A stretch of DNA of 64,000 nt from Chimonanthus salicifolius (Eukaryota; Streptophyta; Magnoliopsida; Laurales; Calycanthaceae). The DNA is taken from assembly GCA_013350335.1 (NCBI GenBank), contig CM023534.1:6539542-6603541 (forward strand), written 5' to 3'. Position numbers and translations under genes: made by a program. The notes under the pieces were generated by a model. That model was not told the origin of the DNA and did no database searches. It was given only the letters and a program-made list of their open reading frames with translations. Below, one piece after another: positions 25,834 through 38,500 of this stretch; position 1 is the first letter of the stretch, and each line of letters opens with the position of its first letter.

Positions 25834-25945
25834 GTTATCCCTGGTGGTGACATCCGATAAAATTGGACATAAAACAGAGAAGATTAGCATGGCCCTGCGC
25901 AAGGATGACACACGTGATTCGAGAAAAGGTCCCAGTTTTTTTTTC
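25834..25945 (+). pseudogene. U6 snRNA pseudogene
   Basis: The sequence CATCCGATAAAATTGGA, then CAGAGAAGATTAGCATGG, then CCTGCGCAAGGATGACAC and a T-run follows plant U6 snRNA in order and spacing, including the invariant ACAGAGA and AGC regions and the terminal T stretch (25936-25944). The 5' stem-loop (GTCCCTTCGGGGAC in functional U6) is degraded, one C is lost after ATGGCC, and no upstream sequence element TCCCACATCG or correctly placed TATA box is seen. It is therefore called a pseudogene rather than an active RNA gene. It abuts a hAT-like element on its left and the 90-bp array on its right. Confidence 0.75.
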
Positions 25946-25957
25946 TTTTTTTTTCAA

Positions 25958-26230
25958 AGATTAGCATGGGTCTCCGATCTCCTTGTTCCCCTGCTTTTAT
26001 TTGTTTCGTGGATTCTGATAAAATTGGATCTTGGATAAAATCAGAGAAGATTAGCATGGGTCTCCGATCTCCTTGTTCCCCTGCTCTTATTTGTTTCGTG
26101 GATTCTGATAAAATTGGATCTCGGATAAAAACAGAGAAGATTAGCATGGGTCTCCAATCTCCTTGTTCCCCTGCTCTTATTTGTTTCGTGGATTCGATAA
26201 AATTGGATCTTGGATAAAAACAGAGAAGAT
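25958..26230 (+). repeat. 90-bp tandem array derived from the U6 5' half
   Basis: Three head-to-tail units begin with AGATTAGCATGGG at 25958, 26048 and 26138 (periods 90, 90, 89), and a fourth start is cut at 26227-26230. Each unit contains GATAAAATTGGA and, after a short insert, CAGAGAAGATTAGCATGG, both U6 core segments. The preceding TTTCGTGGATTC resembles a worn U6 5' stem. The link TCTCCGATCTCCTTGTTCCC is not U6 as far as I can tell. Because 90 is divisible by 3, the array gives meaningless repeating open frames on both strands. Confidence 0.8.
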
Positions 26231-26239
26231 AATAAGCGC

Positions 26240-27609
26240 AAAAAATGAGCTTGATGGACAATTGGACATCTCTAGCAATAGAATCAGTGGGTAACTTCCT
26301 GCCAACTCCAGTTTCCTCTTTGACAATTACGGGTTGCTTAACTTATCAAGAAATGATCTCTCTAGCATTTAGACCTCTCTCACAATGTTTTATCAGGAGA
26401 AATACCAAAGCATTGCTTCCCACTGAATGTTTTGAAGCTATCCAATAATAGACTGAATGGCCAGATATTTTCAAATATTAACAATCTCACTGATCTGTCG
26501 TACCTTCGGTTGGATTGCAATAACTTGAAAGGAACAATTTTTCGAGTTTGTTCAATGGGTCCAAGCTAAAATATACTGGTCATTGCCGATAACCACATAG
26601 TAGGTGGTCTTCCTAGTCAGATTGGAGAACTCCATTTGTTGCAGCTTATTATCTGTGGCAATCATTTTCGAGGAACGATAGCAGAGGAGTTCTGCAAACT
26701 CAGTGGTCTGGAATTTTAGGACCTCTCTATGAACAATCTATTTGGGCCCATTCCATCTTGCTTCAATTTAACCTCTTTAAGGTATATACATTTGGAGCAA
26801 AAATGGTTTCTCAGGATCCATACCAAGTGCCCTGTCAGGAAGCACATACCTAGTCGCATTAGACATCAGAAATAATACCTTTCTGGTTCAATTCCATCTT
26901 GTGTCAATAAAATAGCATTTGGGAGAGAAAAACATTGAGGTTATGGACTCGATTTTCGTCCAACTTCGTATGATAGTGTGCTATAGAGTAGCATTTCAAT
27001 AAATTGGATTGATACAAGTGAAGAGGAGCATGAAGTGGAATTTTTTTCCAAGAGTATGTCCCATCCTTACAAAGGTGATCCTCTTAACTCCATGTCCGGA
27101 CTGGATTTGTGATGTAACCAGCTTAGTGGGGAAATCCCAAGTGAAATTGTACTACTTAAGTCACCTCTGTGCATTGAACTTGTCCGACAATGAATTCACG
27201 GGGCCAATACCAGATACCTTTTTTTCATTTAACATTGATAGAGACCTTGGATCTTTCTTATAACAGATTGAGTTGCATAATCCCTTCTCAAATTACTGTG
27301 CTCTCCCTTCTGGTAAGATTTATGGTGGCTAACAACAAGCTATCCGGTCTGATCCCCTTTGCATCTCTGTTTTCAACCTTCAGTGAAAGTAGCTATGAAG
27401 GCAATCCACTTCTCTGTAGGCCACCTCTGAAGAAAAATTGTACCTCTACTAATCATGCTACTCAAGAACATGAAGAGGAAGAGGAAGAGGAAGAGGAAGA
27501 GGAAGATAGCAGTGCTCTATGTTCCTTTGCATCTTTTGTTGGATCATATTGTGTCACTTTCTTTTCTAATTTATCTGACCAAACTTATTGTTTAAGAAAT
27601 CCAAAGTGA
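26240..27609 (+). pseudogene. Decayed LRR receptor-like protein (RLP) gene
   Basis: Fragments in shifting frames read as leucine-rich repeats of an RLP: LNLSDNEFTGPIPDTFF (about 27175-27225), then in another frame LDLSYNRLSCIIPSQIT and NNKLSGLIP (27247-27360). These are followed by the capping piece SYEGNPLLCRPPLKKNC (27391-27441), then a Glu-rich stretch coded by a GAGGAA run (27471-27506), as in RLPs before the membrane anchor. Several frameshifts and in-frame stops break the upstream repeats (26245-27000), and the expected transmembrane helix is damaged. No kinase domain follows. RLPs act as cell-surface immune or developmental receptors; this copy cannot make a full protein. Confidence 0.75.
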
Positions 27610-28682
27610 ATTGGAGTGATGGTCTGGAACCTTTCTCAGTCTCAGGAAGCAGGAGTCTTTCTGTTCCATTTTCACTCCACCCCAAAGGACCACTCTATGT
27701 AGAGTCACTCAATTTGCATGGGTAGGAACTAATCGAGTACTCTAAGGGACCGGAACATCTTAGTCATAAAAGAATTTCTTATTTAAGACTCCATAACTGT
27801 AAGGATAGTAGTATATTTGGTCTATTTTGTTTATTTTGGGAAATTTGGGCTAGTGCCGATGTTGGTTTGGGATCGTTCTTGCTTTGAGCCCATTAACAAA
27901 AATCCAAGGAAAAAATCCTTTTTCATTCAATGTAATGGAATGTTTGAGGTTAAAAAATTACCTCCATTTGATAATCTTAAGTTGTGATCTTAAAAAAATA
28001 TTTTTTTTCCTGCCTCTGCCACACAAGAAATGGTCTTTCCAGTTTCCACTGATGTCACTGCTATCCCTCACCTTTCTGATTAGATCCAAAAAATGCCCAA
28101 GTTAGTGTTCGGCGGAACACACTATGAGAGGCTCTCACACTGATATGGTGGGTTGATATATTATTGGTTCGTGAATTTTTATTTTTTTTTGTTGAAATAT
28201 TAGCAGTGAAATTTTTGAAAATTCGTAATTTTTTCTGTATTTTTTAAAATTTTAATAATAGGTTTTCTAATATTTCAAGCAATTTTTTAGATAACTCATG
28301 ATATATTATACTAAATAATTTATTTATTATATATTTTGCTTTATATGAAAAATAATTTAAAATTTTCTCTAAGAATATTTTGATATATGGGTTAGTGTTT
28401 AAATATTTTATCAGTTTTATTGACACTAGTTTAATAAAAATTAAAACTTTTTCATTTTAAAAAATATGCTATATTTTAAAATTTATAAACCAAACTAAAT
28501 AAAGGAAGTAGTTTATATTCTTCTGATAAATAAAACTTTCTTAATTAAAGTATTTTTTATTATCTAATATTAAGTTATGTAGTAAATGGTTAAAATTAAG
28601 GTTATCTTTCAACTTTATTGAGTCTTTTTTTTGGATAAAGTTGAGATTTTAAAATTATATAGATTTATAATAAATCTGTCAT
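27610..28682. other. Intergenic DNA after the RLP pseudogene
   Basis: No supported gene. The left part may still hold decayed RLP flank; the right part (28180-28660) is AT-rich. Confidence 0.4.
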
Positions 28683-28690
28683 CTCATATA

Positions 28691-28914
28691 AGGCCAACCA
28701 TCTTAACACTGACAAAATCTGTTAAGAGACACGGGATAGAGTAAAATTCTCATTTTAATTTTACTGGTGTACCGCTCATCAAGTACCGATATATCATAAT
28801 ACGCCGCTCTGCATATATATGTTCTGTATATTGGTACACCGTTGGGAGTAAAATGGAAATTTCACTCCATCTCGTGTCTCCTAACAAATTTTACCCGTGT
28901 TAAGATGGGCTTCC
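28691..28914. mobile_element. MITE with long inverted repeats and 8-bp duplication
   Basis: The left CCATCTTAACAC...GTTAAGAGACACGGGATAGAG pairs with the right CTCCATCTCGTGTCTCCTAAC...GTGTTAAGATGG, so arms are roughly 85 bp and fold back. Flanks CTCATATA (28683-28690 and 28915-28922) are identical over 8 bp, pointing to a hAT-like insertion. No coding capacity. Confidence 0.75.
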
Positions 28915-29071
28915 CTCATATAATTCATAATGTAAACCCTAATTTTTAAGGTAGGTAACTTTGTTGAATTTAATATAAAGAGGACCACATAAATAGTTCT
29001 TGCATGAAATTTCACTTCTATCATATGATCCTATCTTTTGATTATACACTTTTAAAAATCAATGGCTTGTA

Positions 29072-30034
29072 CCAATATTATTAAACCCGACTCGTAATTG
29101 AACCGACGGGTCAACCATGCCCGTCAACTTAAAGAGTCGGGTTAGTTTAAAATCCGTTTGGGTGTAAAACCCGTAAAAACCTTCTCCAGCCCCCAGTTCG
29201 ACTCAATTTTTAATATTAACGCGCCACCCATTTGTAAAGAATACCTGTGTTTTAAAAAAAAAAACGCTGCAATGGCAGTATGGAGTCACGGACTCTTCAC
29301 ACAGCTGAATAAATGGGAGTATTTTTTCTCTCCAACTTGCTTTTATAACCCTCCCCTACAGTATTTTTTTTGGTTCGTCGATGTGGAGCTCCTACTCCCC
29401 CAGTCCCACACTCCATTAACGCTGCGGTGCTGCACTGTGGGTAATAACTAATGAGTATCATCTGATTTTTTTTGTTCTCTTTGGGGTTTTACCCCTCCTT
29501 TTGAATATACTTACCTTATTAAAAAAAAGAGTTGGCCATAAGTAATAAATGTTTAATAATTTTTTTTACAAAAATTAATAAGTTAAAGATTTTTTACATA
29601 ATTTTTTTTAAAGTTAGATGTTAAAATTTTTAAAAAGAAAAATAATAAAACTTAATAAAAATCAATAATATTTATAATAAAGGACTTTTTTAATGATTAA
29701 AATATATATTGACAAAATATAAAGTTGTTATTTTATCTTTTTCATTTGATCAACAATAATATTTATATTAACAGATTTTTTGAATGATTATTTTTTTTGA
29801 AACATTGCTCTAAACCACTAAAATATATATTGACAAAATATTATATTGATAAAATAGTTTTTTACATAAAATTTTATTTCAACTCATTAATTAAACCTTA
29901 ATTAATAATTTAATATTATTTATAATATTATATTAATGATAAGGGTTTGACAAAGGGTCAACCCAGTTGAACCTTATTTAACCCACCCTTCTTTTAAGAC
30001 GGATCACTCCTTGGGTCAGGTTTTAAAACATTGG
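29072..30034. mobile_element. Inverted-repeat element of about 960 bp, AT-rich interior
   Basis: Ends CCAATATTATTAAACCCGAC (left) and GTCAGGTTTTAAAACATTGG (right) are inverse of each other with mismatches and continue inward for about 40 bp. No clear target duplication was found. A partial inverted relative lies at about 39795-39945 (CTAAGGTTTAATTAATGAAT matches the reverse of 29880-29905). No transposase frame is visible. Confidence 0.5.
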
Positions 30035-32591
30035 CCTATACTCATCAAAATTTAAAAGCTGAGATTATATAACTTAGATTCAATTGATAATTAACTTTAT
30101 ATACTCTATATCTATGTAATCTCCTATGGGATGAATTTAAATTTGTGAGATTCCAATTGATCTGATGACATGTTTCATTTATGTGTGTTGCCAACTTAAC
30201 TCAATTTAAAAAGGTGGAGGGAAAATGCGAAGCTATGTTTTTCCCTCTAAAACAGGGGAAAAGAGAAGAAACCCCTCCTTTCCCTCCCTTGACCCTCGTC
30301 CAAACGCAGCCACAATATCAATTCTCATGAAATTCTTTATCGACTACAAGATCTTAAGGGGTGTAGATGCTGAAGGCAATTTTATATTCTTTCCCAAGAA
30401 AATTCGTGTCATTTTTCAAAAAAAAAATACCATTCTTCGATGAATTCCCTTTATCTCTTCAATTTTCTTTTTCTTTTTTTTCTTTGGAGATTAATTATGT
30501 GATAGAACATGCTTGACAATTTTGAATCCAACCACCACGATCGATGATCGCCCACAACCCAATATTTTGTTTTTTTTCATTTTACTAGTGCAATATCACA
30601 GCTTTGCAGATATTTATCCTTCTGCTTGTATGAGACATTGTGAAATATCACAGATAGGACGCAGATGATTCTTTCCAGTTACATGCAATGAAAGCTTCAT
30701 GCTTGGCTTTTAATTTCTGAATGGATCATCAGAGCTTGCAATTGTATTCTCTATGCAGATGATGCGATAGATTAATAAGTGCAGTGACTAACGTTCGTAT
30801 ATTGTGAAAACAAAACTGACACCATTCAGCAAGCAGAGACACAAACATCGATCAGAACAGACCCGTACGAACAGGCGAGGAACTGTGTGCTGAACAGTTT
30901 GAATAGAGAACAAATACAAATAGAATCCTAAATGTAAAAGAGGTGGGTAGATGGCCCGCCCCTCTTTGTTACTAAACAGAAAAGAGCACAATTGCAGAAA
31001 AGAGCAAGGGGAGAATGCAGATAGGATCTATAGTGAACAGAACTGGAGTCTGTAAGACATAGCTAACTCAGCACTTGACAACTCCAGAAGCACAAGAGAA
31101 AATTTTAAATACTCTCCAAGTCTCGGTGAGTACCGATATTTGTCGAGTCTGGAGAGTAGAAACAGACCTCACATCCCTATGAATCATAAATTGCCACAAA
31201 GGCCACATACTAATGCATTTACAAGTGAAAACTAAAGCATGCTATATCCAAAAACTATCATGTTTTTTGTCCTCCTCCCATCTTCATGCCATATTCCTGA
31301 AATACAAAGCTTATAAAGACTGGAAAATGGAAACACCAGATGAGACAGCTAGCTGCAAAAAGGTTTGTCAGAGTGGAAAATGGAAAAAGAGGACTAGTTC
31401 CATAAGGATCCAATGTGGCTTTGTCGCACTTTGGAGCAGATTTGAAATGTAGCTTGCACAAATGGTATAAACACAATCAAATAGAAGTTAAAGTGAAATG
31501 GGAGCTAAGTACTTGATTGAAGTGACAAACATAACCTCATTTTATTCAATTGATGACAAAACTGGAGTCCTTTCTCAAAACACTCAGGCAACTCCATCAT
31601 CTAGGAGCTTGATTGATGCTAAGCTACTTGTTGAAATTGATGCTAAGCCTTGTAATAATGCACACTATGCCTAGTGTTCAAGCAAGGGGGGCATGAAATT
31701 GCACCAAAACTTGTCCAGAGCTGCACAGCATTATCCATTCACATCATTAATTTAGGCCTATAAACATTCTCACATCAGCAGCAGAGAACAAACCATCTTC
31801 TCTCATAAACAATATCAGCACAAATCACTGCTATCAATGTTCAGTCTAAGAAAACCTTAAAAAAGAGAGCATTTGAATAACATGACCCTACAGACCCGGC
31901 TTCATCAAATCCCTTATTACCATGTCTTACATGCATATGCATGACCATGGGATTCATGTTGAGTAATACAGCTATAACTGGATTTTTTATTAAATTAACT
32001 AAAAAATAATAATAACAACTAATATTATATAAAAGTTTCAGAGGAATGACACCACTTTTTAATTGCTCCCTGATGTGATTAATTGCAGTTACTTCTGGTA
32101 AACTGAACACCAATCCCATAAAGAAAATACAAAAGTGGACAGAAACGGAAACGTTGAATGATCTTTGAAAATGGTATATTTCAAGCATTGCAACTGTTGA
32201 GAATCTGTAGAAAATTGAATCAACCAACAAGACTTCAATGTGCTGACAAAGAATCAGAATGGACCATTCAATAAAAACCATGCCTTGAAATGGTAAAAAC
32301 TTCTGATTGCCAGAGTGCCTCATAAAAACTTAGGCTCTCTTTACCTTCCAACTGAAAAAAAAATTATTCATCAAAGATATGCATGGTATTCAGAGCCGCT
32401 TGCAATATCAATGATCAATACTCAAGTGATACAAGATGAATCCGTCAAGTAGACCAATATATGGATTCTACTGATTCAAAATTTGTGATCATATACTGTT
32501 TGGTGCGGCGTGAAACAACATGTCAGTGGTGGTTTAAAATCCATCTCTTTACCTGTCCATGTAACTCATCACCACTTTTTTTGTCAATATA
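30035..32591. other. Intergenic region left of UBP22
   Basis: About 2.5 kb with no supported coding gene. It should contain the 3' UTR of UBP22 at its right end. The part at 30780-31500 is less AT-rich than its surroundings but I recognise no protein in it. Confidence 0.4.
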
Positions 32592-35500
32592 TCATGAGGC
32601 AAGTGAGTTTTCACTAGCTCTGTAATAAAGAATCTTCTGTACATAGAACATCATATATCCCTGAGCAGCCCTCACAATACTTTCACTGACTTGAGTAATC
32701 CATGCATCGTCACATTTGTACCATTGGTTATTCAGCCGTAGATAGGTTATATAATGACCGGCGTCTAGCCTTCCACTGTGAGTAACCACAGCAAATAACT
32801 CAAATTCTGATGAAGATTCAGCTGAGGCATCAGACTCATCACCATCAAAAGAGAAAATCCGGTTACCGAATCTGCTCCTCAAGATGGAGGATGAGAGGTA
32901 AGGTGTCATGTCCAATGAAAATGGAAACTGCATGTAACGATCTACCTTCCTTGACATTTTTCGAATAGGTGAATGCTCAAACCTTTTGATATGGAAACAA
33001 GAAACAAGTGGAAGCTTCCGTATAGACATCTGTTTCAGAGATTCTTGTCTCACTTGACACTGTTGGCAGAAAAACTTTTGATCAGAACCTAGTCTTTCAG
33101 GTCTTGTGAAACGATCCAAGCACCCTATGAGGGTAGAAATTCCATATCCTTGGCTTGACACTATTGATTCAATTTCACCATTGCAAGCATGAGACTTTGT
33201 GGTAGAGTGTTTCACTGCCCCCTGGCTTGGTTCCAAGTCTAATGAGATGTCTATACATGGATCATATGTTGTAGAAGTGAACCCACAGACGGTACAAGTG
33301 ACATCAGATCGTAAAATACCAGAGAATACTCTATGAGCAATACAACAGTCTCCATTACCTGTGTTGCCAAACAATGTAATTGTCAAAAATGTTTGACTAA
33401 GAAATTTAAAGCAAATTCAATTTATTTATCCTCCTGCCAAGTATTCCTGCTCTCTGCATCACTAAAAAGACGAGGTTGAAATTTGAAAAATAAAATCCTA
33501 ACCATAGTAGACAAGGTGCAACTCACAGTCAAGGCACCATGGCATCCTAGAGCCTTAGATGCAGGGTGGTGCATGCCTAGGAACAAGACTAACTTTGGTG
33601 ATTTTTTTTTTTGAAAGGTAACTTTGGTGAATTTTAATACCTTACAATATGCAGTATTCATATTAACTTCTATGTTATTTAGAGACCTTAAAACATATAT
33701 ATATATATAGTGAGGACCGGGACACCAAACCCCCAATGTAAGGCCCACCAGGGCCCATGTGGATGGAATCGTTAGAAAGGTCTTTGCTTGAATAAGGAGC
33801 CTATCAAAAATCACATTGATCATAACGGAAGCTATGTCTTTTAAGGTTCTAAAGATTCAATTTTATCCAATGATAGAAATCCATGGAGTCAGATAAATGG
33901 GTTGTTTAACTCAAATTGGGCCAAATTGGATTAGGATCTAATTTACAGGGGATAGATGGGTGTGCGCAGAGAAGGTGGGATAAGGGTTCGCAGGTCCCAC
34001 ATTGAACCCAATGGATCCATTCCTCCCCTCACACTACCTCTCATATATTGCACTTGTACCCAATTTGACACTAATCTGACTTTACAACTTGATGAATTTC
34101 CACCATCAGAAAAAAGTTTTACAATATTTGGGGGCCACAAAAAACATGGCTTCACTTATCTAATCAAAATGAAACTTTATTAGCACCGTATAGAAGCTAA
34201 AACATTCAAACCTACCCATCCATATCGGCCCAAGTGGGATCCATTGGGCTATGCACACAAAAATCTGTGAGGACCGGTACTTAGGAGAGACCCACTATGT
34301 TTGTGTGCGTGTATTGTACCTATACAAATGGTACTTAGGAACTATCTTCCATTCCTGATTTGTGGGTCTATTTCTGGATTTGTACTATTTTTGTCGTTAT
34401 GTGTGTTCTTTTTTGGCCTGGTCTAGGATTTTTTGCATTTCCTTTAGCTTTTTCTGCGTGGGTTGGTTTTTCCTGCCCCAGTATTTGCTGCTTGTTTAAA
34501 CTTTGTCCTTGCTATGGGGCTTTTGTTGTATCCTTGGGTTTTATAAATAAAACTATTACTATCATTGAAAAATGGCAGTCCAGACAAATGAAATTCCTAT
34601 TCAATATTTTCCAAGAATGGGTACAAAATCTTCCAACTAACGGCGTTGGTAAGGTCCTATGTCTGGATAGAGGGGAAAGAAAGAGAGTTTATATGACCTC
34701 TTTGGAGGTATCCCATACATGTGTGACATCACTGCATCAGTCAAAGGATCAGTTGTGTGTCCCACGAGCATTCTACATCATCTTATCAGAGTTGGTTCAA
34801 CAGATCGGATGAGGAGACCAACAGTACCAGCTAGGCCATTGAGTTCGGGTTTTAACGGCTTATCAACAGAAGACCGGGTTCAGTTGTGTCCCCCACAAGC
34901 ATTCCACATCATCTTATCTGAGTTGGTTTTTCAACAGATCGGATGAGGAGACCAACAGTACCAGCTAGGCCATTGAGTTCAGGTGTCAATGGCTTATCAA
35001 CAGAAGACCGATAAAAGAAAACTTTTAAGTGATTCCTCTAAGAATGAAGACCAATGGAAGACTAGTTCATTGACATCTTTTTACAAGAAGAAAGCAAGCA
35101 CTACATGACTTTTCTAATATAAACATCATAGCATTTTTCCATTTTTCTTTTTCTTTTTATAGTGTGTTCAAAAGCTCCAAGTGCAACCCAAAATGAACTT
35201 ATCCACTTGAGGAAAGAGAGATGGAAAAATCCCAAGTTTTCTCCAGAACTTCAAATTGTCAGTGAAAGAAATCCTCAACTGACAGAAAGAACCCTAAAGA
35301 ACTCTTGGGGTTTACTTTTGTCTCCAAACAATTTTATGGATTGAAACTTGACAGAATTGCAACCTTATTGGCATATCCACGAAACATTAGGCCATCCAAT
35401 AGTTAGGTGAAATTTGCTCAACCAAATCCTAATTTCAGGAGAAAAATTAAGAAGTGGATTGTAGTTTAAAGTGTATGCTTTGAGCCATGATCTGCCTGTT

Positions 35501-38500
35501 AATAGGGATATGAAAAATATGAAAATCAAATATGGGAGAAAATAATACAAGGAAAATGGGAATTGACATGATATCTCAACTGCTTTAGACTGAAAAAGTA
35601 AGTAAGTAAATAAATAAATAGAGGCATGCATAACATGAGTATTGACATGGTGTATCAACTGCTTTACACTGAATAAATAAATACAAAATACAGGCCCTTC
35701 ATTCCCTTATATATATACACAAACATGCATACATACATAGGTATGTTAACGGGCTGGTTTAGGCCAGGCTTTGTCAAAAAAAAAAGCCCAAGCACATCCA
35801 AAGCCCATTGGGCTTTTAAAGTCAAAGCCCAAGTTCTTCGTTTAAAGCACGTTTATTTTGCACCTTGCACATTTTTTACTCTTATTTTTGTTTTGTAACT
35901 TGAAAATGTAACTATATATATTGAAAGTATATTTAAAAACCTATCATGAGTTAAAATTTCAATCCAAAACTCAATTTCTAACTTGAAAATATGCGACATT
36001 GGTGATTTTGACTGTTAAAATCGAGTGGCTAAAAATTGATTTTTGAGATGAAATTTTAACAGATGGTAGGTCTTTAAGTTTGCTTTCATCTGTACAGTTA
36101 CATTTTCAATTTAGAAAATAAACAGACCTGAAATCCTGATAGGCCTCAACGGGCTTTAAGTAAAAGTCTTGTCCGTAAAACAAAAATCTTATTCAAGCCC
36201 ATTTATTTAAGTCGGGTTCGAGCAGGTCATACATACATCCAATCTATTTAAGCCCATTTATTGAAGACGTCACCTATTGTTGATTGTGGAATGTGAAATT
36301 TTGAAGGCCTTAAAAAACAAGATTTCTCTTATCCAATCAAGATAAAATTTTAAGGAACCATACAGAAGTGAAGGCCTTTCAAACTCGCCCATCCATGTGG
36401 GCCCAAGTGGGACCATCAGGCTGTTTGTACCAACTTTGGTGTAAACTAGTTTGCGTGTGTGTATATATATAAAAGAGAGTATGAATATAGTTGTATATAA
36501 TACCACTAAAAAAGAGCAATAATCTATAAAAGTTTCTTGTCTTCAGAGATGTGTAGACTGGTGTGTGGCACAACAATTCCTAGAAAATGAAGTATTGAAT
36601 GGTACACAAGATGTGTGCCATGGGAACTCCATAAAAATTTTGCCAACATGCAACAATAATCTGTGTAACAGGCCTGAATAAGAACACTTAATATTTATAA
36701 AGCAATCTCCTAAGCTCATCTTATAAGGATTCTATATCTTAAGCCATAAAAAAGTGTGTCATGATGCTATTGACCTAAAAGGCAACGCCAAGGTTATGTT
36801 TCACTGAAGATGAGCACTAGCAAAAAAAGGTATTATTTGCAAAAATCGAGGTTATTTTGCATTCCTTTTACATTTTCCTACATTTGCTAAAGAAGAAAAT
36901 TTCGGTGAAAAGTGTTGTGTTTTTTCATGCAAAAGGCGTTTTCCTCCTCCAAGGCCCATTTGCATTGAAACCAGTTTCAAATAGGGGGATAAAAAAGTTG
37001 CTTCCTTTCTCCAAATTTCCATCATCGTGGAAATACAAATATGTCCACAAGGATAAAAATCAAAATGGCAAAATCATGGCACAAACACTGATTGTACCCA
37101 GAATGGGAATCTAAGAAACTCAATTTCCTATGAGAACATAAGTTTCTATATACGAACACATGGACATAGTTACAGGATCTTCGCTAGATAGACAAGTTAC
37201 AAACTATAGATCTGATCCATTTATAGCCATCATCCAGTATGTTACTAAATATGCTTCTCTCATGGTGGGAAGGAAATCTTCAAATGTTGTTGCTTGAGCA
37301 ATGTAAAATGGAGGTCCCTCATGGTCTAACCGGCCGAATGGAGGACGCTAGAGAACGTCTTCAGTTGCACAAGAGAACATCTCATTCCTTAATGCTGTCC
37401 ATTCCTTTTAAAAGCCAACAAAAAGTTATATACTCTAGTAAAAAGTGGGCACCCAGTCTAGTGAAAAAATAGAGTGGGTAGCTAGTGAAAACTAGGGTAT
37501 TATTTTTAGACTCTCTTGCTCTATCGCTCTATCTTCTTGGAGTAACCATGTCTTCTTCTTCTGATTTTGGAGGTGGCCTTACATTTTAACGAAAAAATTA
37601 TTTATCAAAAGAAAGGTTCAATATTACTTATCCCATAGAGGCATAAAATCAAAGCAAAAATTACCTTGGCTCCGGGGTTTGCGTTGATCTTGTTCCACTT
37701 TTTCATGAATACCATCAAGCATGGAAATGAAAAATTCATGTGCATCTTGTTGTTCATAACTTGCAAGATTTGCTGCATGTTGCCACCAGCTGCAATGAAG
37801 CCAGTGTTCAATGATCAGGAAAAAAAAAAAAAAAAGCTACTAATATAAAACTTCATATGTCATCTTACTTGATATTAAAATCAGTTTATTTTAATTACTA
37901 AGCTTGACTTGGATCATGAACTTGTAGTTGTGAAAACAATCCCCTTTCCTTTTGCTTATATATTATCCTTTAATTAACGCATGAGCAAGAAGCTCTTGTT
38001 AACACTTGATAAAATTGAGAGGCAAGATATTCAAACCATACCCAACCATGAAAATGCTAATGGTACATTATGGGAGAACAGATCTGAAAATCATTGAGTC
38101 ATTTCCATGGACTGGGTCTCAGATGAAGAGGATTCTAGGAGTGCTAGGTTCTGTGCCAAGGGCGGAACCGATGCTTCGTGTCAGTTCTTTTACATCATTA
38201 ACAAGCTTAGATTGCTTACAAGCAGCTAGATGCACTGTTTACATTAAATAGAAAGCGAGGAAAATTGGATTGTAGATTCTTTAACACAGAGCCTGGGGTT
38301 TCAATGAAGAATCTACTCATTGCTTATGAGATGGACGTATAGGTGAAATATCTTTTTTTTAGTTTTTCTTTCTTTTGTAATACTATCATCCATTGTCTTA
38401 TGTACAAAATAAAACGATTTTAAGATTGGATTTGGTAGGTTTGAAGAAATTGTCATGTCCTATCTAAAAAAAATACATATGAAAAAGGCCCAAGAAGAGA

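Noticed and set aside
25884..26261. Open frames with a 30-residue repeat on both strands over the 90-bp array
   Set aside because: The period of 90 is a multiple of three, so any frame free of stops repeats. There is no start context, no homology and the sequence is U6-derived.
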